Assembly: GCF_041296385.1 (NCBI RefSeq)
Contig: NW_027184083.1
Coordinates: 1,178,001-1,242,000, forward strand
Reading direction: 5' to 3'
Length of the DNA stretch: 64,000 bases
From: Aphelocoma coerulescens
Lineage: Eukaryota > Chordata > Aves > Passeriformes > Corvidae
A program made the translations under genes and the position numbers. The notes beneath the pieces are model-generated. The model saw nothing but the letters and a program-made list of their open reading frames with translations. It made no database searches and was not told the origin of the DNA. The first letter of the stretch is position 1, and the number at the start of each line of letters is the position of its first letter. Of this stretch, positions 9,362 through 22,605 are shown piece by piece.

Positions 9362-10782
9362 TTACGTCAGTCTTGTGTTTACTCCAGGCTATGCTAGTGA
9401 TCACTCTCTTTTGTTCAAACTGCTTGTTTATCCTGCCTTTCCTTGGACAATGTTTATCTTTTCATTGATATTAGAGACTGTGCTTTCCCTGATGTTTTGG
9501 ATTGTTTCCTTGTCACTTGCTCCCAAAGATAGAGGCAGCATATAAAAGCCCTTATTTGCCTTCTTTTCCTATTTTGACTCTTCTTCGTTGGCAAAAAGTA
9601 ATCCAAAATATAAATCTCTACCTGTTTCTCTTAAAGAATCCACTGGCTGAAAAGGTGATCTCTCTATAAGCAATGATCTTACTGATTTTATTTTTGTTGT
9701 AATCATATTTACAGACTAGTCAAATGCCTATAGAGGCAAAATAAGCACTTACTATGTCTGAGTAGAAGGTGAATGTAAAATTTGCTTTGGTGGGTATGCT
9801 ATTTTAATACTATAGAAAAGGTATCTGTGTTGAATAGTGTTTAGATAAAAAAAGTCAGCTAAATAAGGGATAATCTGTTGGTAAATTGATTAATTATAAA
9901 ACCTATGCTATAAAATTAGCATTAAAAGTACTCACATGAAAATACTGTTTTGGAAACATTGTTATATATGTGTAGACTTGAAAATATGATCTTTATATTT
10001 TCATTTTTTCCAGACCTAGTTTCAGAAACTTCATTTAGACTACGCAAATGTGCTGTGTTTATGATTGTCTGTGAAGAGCTTAGCATATTATTTATACTAT
10101 GAATACTTGAATGTTTCCACGTAATCTGAAGTACTGAAGTTGACTGTCCAGTCTAGGAGCATGTTAAGTAGAGTTGTACAGGCTATGTATTTTGATGTGA
10201 GTTTTCCTTAAGAATGCAGTTTCATGAAAAATTAGTAATCTAAACAAGTACTAATAGAAGTTGGGGGGGGGGGGTTTAGAATTTAGATTAATAAAGGTTA
10301 ATGCAGCTTTTTCTACTTTATTTAAATTTTGAATGCAAAGCATCAGGTTTTGTTTTAGAGTTAGTCATATGACATTCTTATGGTCCCCTTATTTTCTAAA
10401 TCTTCTCAATACCAGCTAGAGCTTGAAAAGAGAAAACTGCTTAGTATTGCTATATTGTTGATGATTAACTCAAAAATATAACATGGTCTATGGGGGAGTG
10501 TCATGTACATATTTTATAGCCCATGAGGTTTTGTTTCACTATCATGAACATTGTGTTACACAACACCCTGACGACCTTGAGTGTTACGTAGTATAAAACC
10601 ATGTAAAAGTTCATGATCTATCAAACTGATTATCCTCAGCAGATACTTTTTTTCTCTTTCTCACTCCTTGTGATGTCCCACCCTTAAGGGGGAGGAAGAA
10701 CTTTCCTCCCAACAATAAAAACAAATGTGTATATTTAAATGAAGTTTTTTCTTACCAGGCCTCGTAACAACTTTACCCTCTT
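9362..10782. other. AT-rich unique-looking DNA, no gene seen
   Basis: No supported ORF, RNA gene or repeat family. A run of ten or more G occurs near 10264. Confidence 0.55.
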
Positions 10783-12240
10783 CTAAAAGCAGTTCAGAGA
10801 TGGGCTTTAAACTAGATTCGGTGGGGGAAGGGGATGCTCTACTGGGTATCAGTAAGGAACCTGGAAACAACAGCACTTTAGGGAACAGCAGGGAAATACC
10901 TGTAAATTGTCCCAGAGGAATTAGACAGGGCTCCTCCCAAAAGATGAAGATGTGGACAGCCCAGCTGAAGTGCCTCTGCACCAATGCACACAGCATGGGT
11001 AACAAGCAGGAGGAGTTGGAAGCCCTGGTGCAATTAGAAAACTGACCTAATTGTTATCACAGAAACATGGTGGGATGAGTTACACAACTGGAACATGGCA
11101 ATTGAGGGCTACAAGCTTTTCAGAGGAGAGAGGACGGGAAGGAAGGGCAGGGGTGTTGCACTCTATATTAAGGAAGGGATAGATTGTGAAGAGCTGTCTC
11201 TGAGAAACAGCCACAAACAGTTTCAGAGCTTGTGGGTAAAAATCAAGGACCAGGACAACAAAGGACACCTGGTGGTGGGGGGTCTACTGCAGGCTGCCTG
11301 ATCAGGGGGAGCCTGTTGATGAGGCCTTGTTGCTTCAGCTACAGGAAGCATCGCACTCACAAGCTCTCATCCTGATGGGGGATTTCACCCACCCAGACAT
11401 CTGCTGGGAAAGCAATACAGCTGTCTGGAAGCAATCCAGGTGACTTCTGGAGTGTGCAGAGGACAACTTCCTGGTCCAGGTATTAGACCAACCAACCAGA
11501 GGAGAAGCATTACTGGACCTGGTGCTCACCAATGCGGTGGAGGTCATTTAAGAGATTAAGATTGGAGGCAGCCTGGGCTGTAGCGACCACGCCCTGGTGG
11601 ATTTCATGATCTTAAGGAGCGTGAGCCTGGTGAGAAGCAAAGTCAAGACACTGAACTTTGGAAGAGCAAACTTCCAGCTGTTTAAGGAGTTGGTAAATGA
11701 GATCCCCTGGGAAACTGTCCTTAGGGATAGAGGAGCTGACAAGAGCTGGCAGCTCTTTAAGGCCACTTTTCTTAGAGCACAAGAGCTCTCCATTCCAGTG
11801 TGCAGGAAATCAAGCAGGGCAGTCTGGAAAGTGGCATGACTGAGCAAGGACCTGCTCCTCAAACTGAGGAGCAAGAAGGAAATGCACAGACAGTGGTAGC
11901 AGGGACAGGTGACCTGGGAAGAGTACGGGGATATGGTTCAGATGTATAGGGATGGGGTCGAGAAATCCAAGGCAAAGCTGGAACAGGACTTGTCAAGGGA
12001 TGTAAAGAATAACAAGAAGTGATTCTATAAGTACATAGGTCAGAAGAGAAAGGCCAAGGAGAGTGTGTCCCCTCCCAACAATAAACAAGAAGGGAGAACT
12101 GGAGATAACAGATATGGAGAAGGCTAAAATAATAAAGAGTTCTTTGCCTCGGTCTTCACTGGCAGTCAGGCTTCCCAGATCTTTCACATCCCTTAACCTC
12201 TGGGTGGGTGTAGGGAGTGTGAAGTCCCTCCCACTATTGT
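10783..12240 (+). mobile_element. CR1 LINE fragment (endonuclease half of ORF2)
   Basis: Translation in shifting frames gives the CR1 AP-endonuclease domain: the NAHSMGNKQEELE start, ITETWWDE, GYKLFR...GRKGRGVALYIKE, MGDF and SDHALVDF motifs, then the linker up to the FASVFTGSQAS region. Stops and frameshifts break it (for example near 11041, 11548 and 11838). It ends near 12240 without the RT domain or the CR1 3' end. CR1 is the main non-LTR retrotransposon of birds. Confidence 0.88.
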
Positions 12241-12383
12241 GTTTTCTCCCATTGTGTTTTCTTCTAAGTAAGTATTCTAGAGATATGTGTCAATGCTTAA
12301 GTATTGATTGGGTAAAGCGATTTTTTTCTTTAAGTCTTGCAGTGGAAAACTTTGTAGACCCTGCAGCATACCTGCTAGCCCAG

Positions 12384-13707
12384 TGTGGCAGTTTGACACT
12401 GGTTAGGCACCAGCACCATGAAAACCATTCACTTATTTGCCTCTGCTACAGCTAAGCAGAGAAGGGGAAACCGAAACTCCACTTTCATGAGGTGAAACAA
12501 GGACCATTGGGGAAAACGGAAAAACTTCAAGGCAAAACAGGTCCAAACTTAGACAGTATAAGGAAAATTTATTACTAACAGAATTAAAAGTAAAAAGAAT
12601 AATGAGAAACCAAAGCAAACTTTCAGAACACCTCTCTCTTCCAGTACCTCCCTTTTTCCACCAACCCACGCAAGGGAAATGAACGTGGGGTTTTGGTCAG
12701 TGTTTCATTTCTTAAAAGTCTTTCTTTATGTTTAAGGAAAATAGTTTCTTCTACTGTGCCGTGGGATTCTTCCCACGGAAGATAGTTCTCTGCGAACTTC
12801 TCTAGCATGGTTTCAAATTTCACAAACAACAGTCCGCCCGAATCTGCTGCAGTAAAAAATCCCTCCCACGAATCTTGCAGTCTTCCCACACTGCCATCAT
12901 GGGTCATAACAGTCATGGGGTTTTAGTCTTTAAAGGATGAGCTATTCCAGCCGAAAGCAAAGGCTCTCTTCTTCAATCTCTAAAAAGCCTTTCACAGCAT
13001 CTATGGCTCTGGCGTGAGCAGTTTTCCTTCACAGGCTGCGCGTGGATTTCTGCACACACACACACACCCCATGTACCTCATCTCATGAATTATAGGGAAA
13101 ACAATTTGTTGTATTATAGTTCTCACCACGGCTTGCAGGAGAATTTCAGCTCCGGCACTAGGAGTGCCTCCTCTCTTCCCCTTCCCCCACTGACCTCGGT
13201 GTTGCCATGTTCTTCTTCCTCACATGACTTGACTTTTCTCTCTGACTTGGAAGAAAGTTGGTATCTGTAAGTTTTCAGCTGAGAAGTTGACCTTGTTCGG
13301 GCTCTGCATCGGGGAAAGACTCGCCCTGTCTTTCATTGCCGGGTGTGTGGTGTTTTTCCCTCTGTTCTGCGCGGGCCGCGGCTGCCTCAGATGAATCTTG
13401 GCCACGTGATCCCGGCCTCAGTTGGGGGGGGGGGGGTTCCGGCCGTGCGACTGCTCGCGGCTCCGGGGTGGTTTTCTCTCTGCGGTCCGGCCCCGGCGGC
13501 CCGCTCCGGGAGGAGACCCGGAGGCCTCCCCCTCGCCACCCCTCGGCGGGGAATCAGGAACAAAAAAAACTTATGGCCCTTCCTCCTTCTTTAAATAGGA
13601 CAATCGTAGAGGCGTTACCAGCTTGTTTAATTGGTTTAACAACCTGTCTATCAACTATAAATCTCTGTGCCGGTCACAGAACTTTTCTAAACTGCTAAAC
13701 TACCACA
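12384..13707 (-). repeat. Solo LTR (family A, 1.3 kb)
   Basis: TG...CA ends with imperfect terminal inverted repeats (TGTGGCAGTTT at the left, complement of AAACTACCACA at the right), flanked by the 5-bp TSD CCCAG (12379-12383 and 13708-13712). A polyadenylation signal read on the minus strand lies near the left end (about 12568) and a TATTTAAAG box near 13590, so it points left. It is related to the LTRs at 45912-47426 and 53757-55100, which share the edge and the TTTATTAACAGAA block. Confidence 0.85.
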
Positions 13708-13712
13708 CCCAG

Positions 13713-15496
13713 GTCAGCAATCTCATTCCTTGAGGACCTACGTTGCCCTTAGTAAAGAGCAGTTGCTCCTCTCAGGTGGGTTGTCACCTTTCAAAATAAC
13801 TTTTTTTTCTCTTGATCAATAACTGGAGGCATGGAGGCATCCTGACCTGAGACCTGGAGTCCTAAACTGTATTTCTCAATTCAAGCACTTAAGTGTATGG
13901 TAAAATGTTATGGATTTTGATATATAGCCTTTCCCAATTAGAATTTCAGAGGAATTAAAGAAAATTATAGTAAATGTACTTTTAAAAGAAATGTAATGTG
14001 AGGGATTATTTAGATAAAATTTATGTTTCTTCAACTATTCCTTCATTTCTCTATTTTGGCTTCCCCTCAACTTCGAGTGGTAATTCAATCCCTAAAAAAG
14101 CTTCAGTTATCCAAAATAAAGCATATTAAAAAATATTGATTTCTTAGTTCTCAGCCTCTTTAGTCTCTTGACTGTACTGAACTCTAGAAACCCCATTTTC
14201 CTTCCTCAGATTGTCTCCTGGGTTTACAGCACTGAATCTCTCTGGAATTTTCCCTTGACCTTAATGGCTGCAATTAAATGCTTTTCTTTCACTCTTTTCC
14301 TTTTCTGACATCTTTACTGGATCAAGGTTCTTTGTTTGGACCACTCTTTTTTTTCCCCATTTTCTTTTATTCTCTGATTCCCAAAGGATACTGTTCTGAA
14401 CTATATGAATTATACAGTAAGAGACATTTCTTTTCTGGAAGAAAGAGAGGCCTATAGCTTAAAGTAAACGCAAAAGAAAATTGGTACTACAGCCTCACAG
14501 ATAGCTATGATTCTTTGGGGGGTAGTTAAAACCCACAGCTTGTTTTTCTTCCTTCAGAAATAAATGAAATAAACCTTTGTTTATACTCTGGGTTCAGTCT
14601 CTCGGAACACCCATACACCTTTCCTTGTAAAAAGCACCTTGATCATCTTTGTTTGATATTTAAGGTTGTCCATATCAATGCTTTTTTGCAGTGCTTTACA
14701 CTGAATGTTCCTTATGGCATCTGTCAGCTTCTGTCTCATTCTCATGCCAAGAAATTCAGTATTAAGATTAAATTTGAAAGAAATTTAGGTCTGGAAATAC
14801 ATAGCTAGGTCAGAAAAAGAACTCTATACTGACATGTGAAGAGAGAAATGACACCTTTTAATAGTTTAAATCTAGTTTGGAAGTGTGTATACTAAAATAC
14901 CCCTAACCCAAGTAAAATTTTCTGAATAATTATCATGTCCCTCTAATGTCTCTGAAAATATCAATAAATCTTTTAAGTCTTAGCCCTATTTTATATAAAA
15001 TTTGTCCTGAAATCCATTTTTCCTTTACCACTTTGTTAGAGTTATTGCTTTAAAGTTACAAAAAGGGAACTAAGCATTACAAGTCTTCCTCTATTCTTTG
15101 AATTTTTACCCCAAATGCATTTTTTCATAGTGTCTTCCTCTCATCCTTTTTTCATGGATTAAGCAAATTATGTCCAGTTGTTTTATTTCCCTAAAATGAT
15201 CATGTCAGTTTTGTGGCTCATTAATTTACAAGAAACCCATTATTTGTAGTGAATGTTTTCTCCCCATAACAACTAGGGAACAGTTTGTAATTTTTAACAT
15301 ACATGCATATAATTTATGGCATTCCAAAATACTCTGCTTCTGTCCAAAATGGTTAAAGGTTAAAAAGGTGATGTACCCAGAGTTGTTGGGTCTTTTTGTT
15401 CAGCTCAATCTCCTATCTGAGAATTATCTGATGTCAGGATATAAAGATTCCAATAAAGTAGGTAGTGTGTAATCCATCAGTTAGGGCATTCAGTCA
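13713..15496. other. AT-rich DNA, no gene seen
   Basis: No supported coding region or repeat. Confidence 0.55.
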
Positions 15497-15502
15497 AGAA
15501 CC

Positions 15503-15794
15503 TGTCGGGGTCTCCTCCCCCTGCCATGTAGCCCTGGGAGAGGGGCCCTGAGGGGACAGAGACGGGGTTACCTAGCCCCTGGGCAGCCTCGTTCCCGATT
15601 GGTTGTTTTGTGTTTCCCTGCGCAGGCAAGGACCCTCGGTCCGGTGATTGAGCAGTTCCTCGGCAGAGCCCCGGCCATGCAGCTGGAGAAATAAACATCT
15701 CTCTGAAACATCTACCAAGAATCTATCCATATATATTTCTTTTCCACGGGACTCCTTGTTTGGTACATCGTGTTGCAAAATCCCCACTGCAACA
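15503..15794 (+). repeat. Solo LTR (family B, short class II type)
   Basis: 292 bp, from TGTCGGGGTCTCC to CCACTGCAACA, with the 6-bp TSD AGAACC on both sides (15497-15502 and 15795-15800). AATAAA follows the GGAGA block near 15690. It belongs to the same family as the solo LTR at 48445-48734 and the two LTRs of the Y-box element at 38118-40324. Confidence 0.9.
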
Positions 15795-15800
15795 AGAACC

Positions 15801-17314
15801 TGCTTTAATACTCATGAAATTTATATACGTTATGTGCATGTCTTTGGAAAATGGGGAACTGAGTCTATTCCCAAGCACTGTTCACAGGAGCAGTCAATAG
15901 AAGGTAATCGCTCGACTGCTGATGAATAGCCATCGCACAGCCCTGCAGCCCTTCCTGCTTCTTCTCCACTAGATGGCAATAGAGAAAAAGCTCTAGCTTC
16001 CCTATTTGAAGGACAGCTGTTTAATCTCCTATGGGCTAGCAAAAAGCAATACATTCTCACTAATGCATAGTCTCTTAGATGTAAGCGGACAATTAAAAGT
16101 ACTTTCAAACATACTTTCCTGTTCTGTAGAAAGAGCAGTCTATGATAAGATTATAAAGAAGGATGAACTTGCTCAAGAGAGGAGGTATTTGAGTCTGAAT
16201 GATTAAATAATGTGTAAATATGTGTGATGATAATACTAATGTGTAAAACATATTAAGACACTGGAGGAAGATATATCTTAGAAATATGACATTATAAATT
16301 ACATCAGTCATGATCTTCTGCCCAATTAAAAAAGAATGGCTTAATTCAGCACATAGCAATCTATCAATCCATACAGCATGAATGATTGCATGAAAGGGAT
16401 TTAGTTATATCAGAAAGAGCAGTGTATGCAGCTTCTTGTCATACAGGGACTTAGGTATGTGAAGACAGCAGCAGAAACTGGAGCTACGAATATATATTTA
16501 GAAAGAGGCATTTGTAACAAAAAATATATAGTATAAACATTAGGCAACCGGATTTTACAGAACTGTGGGAAAGTAATGGTACATATGGAAAGTAACTGGT
16601 AACAATTCAAAACATCACACTTTTTTCTCACATGTGGAACTTCAGTTTCTTTAAAATAAACAGACAAAAATCCTCTTCACTTGAGCAGTTATAGAAGTTT
16701 GGGCTGCATACAAAAGATTTACTCCACAGCTTTTATTCCCCAATAGTTTCTCTTCTCCTTCCTCTGATCCTCTACATGTTATCTAAGTGCTTATTCTCAA
16801 GGCCTAATACTTCTAAAAGGGTGTTGGTTATCTGAGATGTAGGCTACACCCATGAAAATATAACATGGTATATAGGAGCACTGAATAATAAAAATAGTTT
16901 GGAAAGCTTGGGGTTTGGGCCAGAAAGATAATCTTGCATCTAAGTAAATCATCCGAGTAGAGGAGAAATCTCTAAATACAGGTTGAAATTGAGAGCTTAT
17001 CATAGTCAAAGGGCACTATAGTTGTCTCTGAGACAAGGATAGCATTCATAATATTTTTTTTTTCATGAATCTGAGAAATTTTGCAAGTCATGGGCAAGAA
17101 CATCTGAGATGCTACTCTGCCGTAGTTCAGTGTCTCTAAAATAAGATTAATAGCTAATATCCGTGCTGTTACATCTGTGTTTATGTAATATTTGTGTTTA
17201 CAATACTGTTTGTAACAAGCATATACTGAATTAGTAAAATAGTTTAAGCCTGAACCAAATATTTTAATAATTAAACAAAAGGTAATTCTGAATTTAACAT
17301 GCTGTACAACTTCA
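15801..17314. other. AT-rich DNA, no gene seen
   Basis: No supported coding region, RNA gene or repeat. Confidence 0.55.
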
Positions 17315-20180
17315 AAAAATTACCCTGCTGGATGTCTGCTGGAAATTCAACAAAGCAGAGAGGAGACAGTCTAGGAGTTTCCTGGAGTGTGTGGAAGAGA
17401 ACTTCCTGACACAGCTGGTGAGTGAGCCTACCAGGGGTAATGCCCTGCTGGACTTGCTGTTTATAGACAGAGAAGGGCTGGTGGGGGATGAGGTGGTCAG
17501 AGCCATCTTGGGTACAGTGATCATGAAATGATAGAGTTTTCAAAACTTGGTTGTACAGAAAAATTCACAATGCCAGAGGTTTATGTCCAAAAAGGAGACA
17601 CAGGAGTCCTGTAACTTTATTTGAATAAAGGGAGAGGCCATGGGGCATTTCCCCTGGGGTCTCTCAAATTGTTGGAGGATGCAGCCTCCTTTTTATCCTA
17701 TTTTCCCAGCTGCATCACCCTCTCTCTTTCCCAATTGGCTGAGGTACTTGAGAGGTACAGACTTCCCGAATCACCTACTGCATGTCCCCTTAAATATGCA
17801 AACCCCCTCCCTCCTCTTTTCGTATCTCTGTTCTTCTTTAAATTCAGGAATTTAACACAGCCTTGGTTGAGCAGCATTCCTTGTCAATTAGTAACATTCC
17901 TCTAAATTTTATGGTTTCTTTCTGTTACTATCTCATCTATCAATCTCTGTTCTTATCTACAAGCAGGCTCACACCTCTGTTTGTAAAGACACACTCATTC
18001 CTTTCATTGGTGAAGTAGGGAAAGGGGTCAGCAAAACCTCTATCCTGGACTTCCGGAGGGCAGACTTTCGTCTGTTCAGAGCACCGGTTCAGAGGGTCCC
18101 CTGGGAAACAGTCCTGAAAGTCAAAGGGCTCCAGGAAGGCTGGATGTGCTTTAAGAAGGAAATGTTAAAGGCACAGGAGCAGGCAGTCCCCATGTGCCGA
18201 AAGATGAGCTGGCAGGGAAGATGACTGGCCTGGCTGAACAGAGAGCTTTGAATGGAACTCAAGGAAAAAGAGAGTTTATGACCTTTGGAAGAAGGGGCAA
18301 GCAGCTCAGGAAGAGTACAAGGATGTCGTGAGGTCATGTAGAGAGAAGATTATAATGACAAAAGCTCAGCTAGAACTTAATTTGGCCACTGCTGTGAAAG
18401 ATAAAAAGTGTTTTTAAAAATACATCAACAACAAAAGGAGGGCTGAGGAGAATCTCCATTCTTTATTGGATGCAGGGAAGAACATTGTCACCAAAGATGA
18501 GAAGAAAGCTGAGGTACTTGACATTCTTTGCCTCAGTCTTTAACAGAAAGACCAGTTATCCTCAGGTCAACTGGCCCCTGTGCTGGTAGACAGGGGAGCA
18601 GAATAGACCCTCTGCAATCCAGAAGGAGGCAGTTGGTGACTTGCTGAGCCACTTAGACACTCACAAGTTTATGGGGCCAGGTGGGATTCAACCGAGGGCA
18701 CTGAGGGAGCTGGCAGAAGAGGTCACCAAGCCACTGTCCATCATTTACCAGCAGTCCTGGCCAACTGAGGAGGTCCCAGGTGACTGGAAATTGGCAAATG
18801 TGACAGCCATCTATAACAAGGGTCAGAAGGAGGATTCATGAAACTACAGACCTGTCAGCCTGACCTCAGTACCTGGGAAGGTTATGAAATGGATCATTTT
18901 GAGTGTAATCATGTGTTATGTGCAGGACAACCAGGGGATCAGGCCCAGCCAGCAGGGGTTTTAGGGAAGGTAGGTCCTGCCTGACCAACCGGATCTTCTT
19001 CTAAAACAAGGTGGCCCACTTAGTGGATGAGGAAAAGGCTGTGTGTGTGACTACCTGGACTTCAGTAAAGCCTTTGATGCTGTCTCCCACAGCAGTCTCC
19101 TGGAAAAGCTGGCAGCCCATGGCTTGGACAGGTGCTCTCTTCACTGGGCTAGGAACTGTCTGGATGGCCAGGCCCAGAGGATGGTGGGGAATGATGTCAT
19201 ATCCAGTTGGCAGCCAGTCACCAGTGGAGTTCCCCAAAGGTCAATACTGGGGCCAGTCCTGTTTAACATCTTCATTGATGACCTGGATAAGGGGATCAAA
19301 GGCAACCTCAGTAAGTTTACAGAGGGCACCAAGTTGGGTGGGAGCATTGATCTGCTGGAGGGAAGGAAGGCTCTGCAGAGGGATCTCAACCAGCTGGAGC
19401 AATGGGACAAGGCCAATCGTATGAGGTTCAACAAGGCCAAGTGCCAGGTCCTGCCCTTGGGTCACAACAACCCCATGCGGCTCCAGGCTGGGGCAGAGTA
19501 GCTGGAAAGCTGCCTACAAGGAAAAGGACCTGGGGGTGCTGAATGACAGCAGCTGAACATGAGCCAGTGTGTGCCCAGGTGGGCAAGAAGGCCAATGGCA
19601 TCCTGGCTTGAATCAGAAATGGTGTGACCAGCAGGACCAGGGCAGTGATTGTCCCTCTGTACTCAGCACTGGTGAGGCCACACCTCGAGTGCTGTGTCCA
19701 CTTCTGGGCCACTCACTGCAAGAAAGACATTGAGGTGCTGGAGCGAGTCCAGAGAAGGGCAACGGAGCTGGGGCAGGGTCTGGAGCACAAGAAGTGGCTG
19801 AGGGAGCTGGGGGTGTTTAGCCTGGAGAAAAGGAGGCTCAAGGGGGACCTTCTCACTCCCTACAACTCCTGGAAAGGAGGGTGTAGTGAGGTGGGTGTCA
19901 TTCTTTTCTCCCAGGTAGCCAGTGATAGGACAAGAGGAAATGGCTTCAAGTTGTGCCGGGGGGGGGTCAGTTTGGACATCAGGGGGAATTTCTTCACTGA
20001 AAGGGTGGTCAGGCATTGGAACAGGCTGCTCAAGGAGGTGGTGAAGTCACCATCCCTGGAGGTGTTCAAGGAACAACTGGATGTGGCTCTCAGTGCTCTG
20101 GTCTGGTTGACAAGATGGTGATTGGTGAAAGGTTGGACTTGATGATCTTGGAGGTCTTTTCTAACCTTAATGATTCTGTG
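17315..20180 (+). mobile_element. CR1 LINE copy split by a solo LTR
   Basis: The first part (17315-17552) is the end of the CR1 endonuclease (DVCWKFN, ENFLTQLV, TRGNALLDLL). After the LTR the copy resumes at 18007 with TSILDFRRADFRLF and runs through the RT domain (about 18640-19500: [47 protein letters not shown]), the C-terminus (19624-20121) and the CR1 3' UTR, ending with ATTCTGTG at 20173-20180. The RT active site is destroyed (FTEGTKL where FADDTKL is usual), and stops and frameshifts are frequent. Dead copy. Confidence 0.92.
17553..18006 (-). repeat. Solo LTR inside the CR1 copy
   Basis: 454 bp, from TGTACAG to CCTTTCA, with the 5-bp TSD TTGGT at 17548-17552 and 18007-18011. An AATAAA on the minus strand near the left end suggests minus orientation. 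It is younger than the CR1 it interrupts. Confidence 0.85.
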
Positions 20181-20975
20181 AAAACTATAATTATACATCA
20201 CAAAGTATTTTTGTGTTATTGTCATCACTATGTTATCCAAAAGACTTTTGTTTAGAAAGAACGGACTTTATATCTTAGTTTTATTATCTTACCTATAGAA
20301 AAACAACAAAAAAAAAACATTTGAAAAGGCTCCAAAAAAGTTTATACTTTCCAGCATACTGCTATCTGAAAATCAGTGCATTTATCATTCCAGAATTAGG
20401 TATACACACAGAATTACTACTATTTTAATTGTTTTCTATGGGTAACACTTTATATGTGACTCTAAAACAGATTGTAAAAGGTTTGTTAATAATTAGTAAG
20501 TTAGAAGTTTTTATGGATAGGCTAAATGAATTGCTCAGAGTGAATAACTAATCAAACTATAGCTTCATTCTCTGCACTTGTATACATAATACACTTTCTC
20601 TCTGTACATAGCTAGCAGGAACTATGAGCCACAACCCAAAAATTGGATGACACCATAAATCAAAGCAAACCAGGAGATAACACAGTAACAAACTGCTGAT
20701 GAAGCCAAAGAAGAATTTTGCTTGAAATTATTGCTAACCTTTAGTCATTAACATAGCAAAATCCCCGCCCATTGGCTACAGAAGCACCTTACTCACATAA
20801 GCCCCTTCCCCATAGAGCTTACGTGGTAAAATACTAATGTACTCTATCTTTAAATGGAGATGAAGGACTGTATAGACAGTGGCTATAGCTTTAGATTGTT
20901 CCATATATGGGAAATGTTGATCTTTCACTGTTTGAAGTGTATGAAAATGAGCACCTGGCATACTGAGGGTGTGCC
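20181..20975. other. AT-rich DNA, no gene seen
   Basis: No supported feature up to the LTR start at about 20976. Confidence 0.5.
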
Positions 20976-21830
20976 TGAATCAGGGGGAGGGGGGGAAGCA
21001 GAGGTTAAATGATTTGCTAAGAAGCTGTTTGTTAATGCATACAGCTTGCTCAACACTTATTGTGCCTACCAAAGCAGGATGAGAAGATATAAGACTATTG
21101 ATAAAGGGAAGGAATCTTGACCAAAGATCCTGTTTTCAAACCTAAAACCAACTTAAACCAGCCTTAAAGTTTGGACTTGGGCCAGAGACATAAAGAGCAT
21201 GTGCAGGGAAGCAAGGTGAAAAGTTCAGAATGAGGAAGACCCTTTACTTCATCTGAGGAAGACCCTTACTTCATCCCGGGGACCCCTGCCCACGACCACC
21301 ATATGACACTGTGCAAGCGCAACGTGAATGTAAATGACTTTTGGGCTCATTGTAATACGAGGCAAGGCTAGGTGGAGCTAGGTAATGTTATAAATGTATT
21401 GTGATGTTGGCTTTTTGCGTGTTACTTAATGTTAGAAAAACTTTACCTAGGTTCTGTGATGTAATACATGATATGGAATGTCGATTGCTTAGGTATTCAA
21501 TTTAGAAAAGATAGGCAGAGAAAAGTCTTCACATTCCTGGAGGATCTTATCAGAGGAGAAGACCCGAAACCAGATGGAATGGAGCCAAGGAGAAGGATTA
21601 GGCTGATTGGATGATACTTAGCAACTCCAAAGAATTCATGAATTATGCAAGATGATAATGAATATGCAATAAGTGATGTACTTTTAAAGACGATCTTTTG
21701 GATGTAGAGGTGTGCCTTTGGATCTCTGCCAAAGCACCCGGCCGTAATACTTTTTTGCTGTTGTCTCCTAATTGTCCCTTTTATTAAATTTTTCTTAAAA
21801 TTATACAAAGAGTGAACCTCGTTTTTCTCA
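20976..21830 (+). repeat. 5' LTR of the plus-strand class I provirus
   Basis: About 855 bp, from TGAATCAGGGGG to TTTTTCTCA. It is homologous, block by block, to the solo LTR at 42729-43258 (AGAGCATG, GGTGAAAAGTTCAGA, GTAAATGACTTTTG). The start is set by the shared first bases. ATTAAA near 21783 is a possible polyadenylation signal. Confidence 0.75.
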
Positions 21831-21833
21831 ATT

Positions 21834-21851
21834 TGGTGGCCCATACGGGGA
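21834..21851 (+). promoter_or_regulatory. Primer-binding site, tRNA-Ile type
   Basis: TGGTGGCCCATACGGGGA, three bases after the LTR. It matches the complement of the tRNA-Ile(AAU) 3' end with one mismatch (A for G). Confidence 0.75.
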
Positions 21852-22394
21852 AAAGGCCTCACCTCTGAGATCTCCTGGGGAACCCAGAGTGGGGGGGGGG
21901 GCGCCCCCGCCCACTTTTGGCAGCCTCGCTTTGTGTTTCCTGACATGGTCAGGGGGGTTTGCAGATCAAACACCCGGAGGACAAGAGAGGAGACAAAGCA
22001 AAAAGAAAGGAAAGAAAAAGCTCCCTAAGATACCGTGGCAGTTAAACACATAAAATCTTGTGCACGAAGACTCAGAGAAAGGTGAGTATTTTTTCTTTCC
22101 TCTTTGTTTGGGGAGATACGGGGGATGAAAGTGTATGTATGAGACTCAAGCTGGTTACCCCCCGACCTGCGAAGCGAGTGTGGAGCCTCTGAGGCTGCAG
22201 TTCTGCTCTCCCGTGAGGGAAGCAGTCAGTAAAGAGGCGAAGCGAAAGAGAAAAGGAGTGAAAGAACCCCCGGTCTAACTGGGACTGGGTTTCAGGGGAG
22301 GGATTGGACTCCTTGAAGGAGAGGAGTCAAGAGTTTCCTAGTACAAACCACGAGGAAACGAGACAAAAAGTAAGAGACCCCCTAAAGATTTGCC

Positions 22395-22605
22395 AGGTTG
22401 AGGATTGGATCCAAGAGATTTAGGTTTTGAGACTGCCGGATTGAGGATTAAAAATTCCAAGAAATCCAGGCTCAATTCTGCTAAATTGAGGATAAATCCA
22501 AGATATTTGGGTTTTAAGACTGCTGGATTGAGGATTAAAATTCCAAGAAATCCAGGCTTAACTCTGCCAAATTGAGGATAAATCCAAGAAATCTGGAACA
22601 TTGGG
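22395..22605 (+). repeat. Tandem repeat in the class I leader
   Basis: Two alternating blocks, ATTGAGGATAAATCCAAG... and ATTGAGGATTAAAATTCC..., follow each other as A-B-A-B-A with a period of roughly 86 bases. They lie in the untranslated leader between PBS and gag, where packaging signals usually sit. No function can be read from sequence. Confidence 0.75.
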
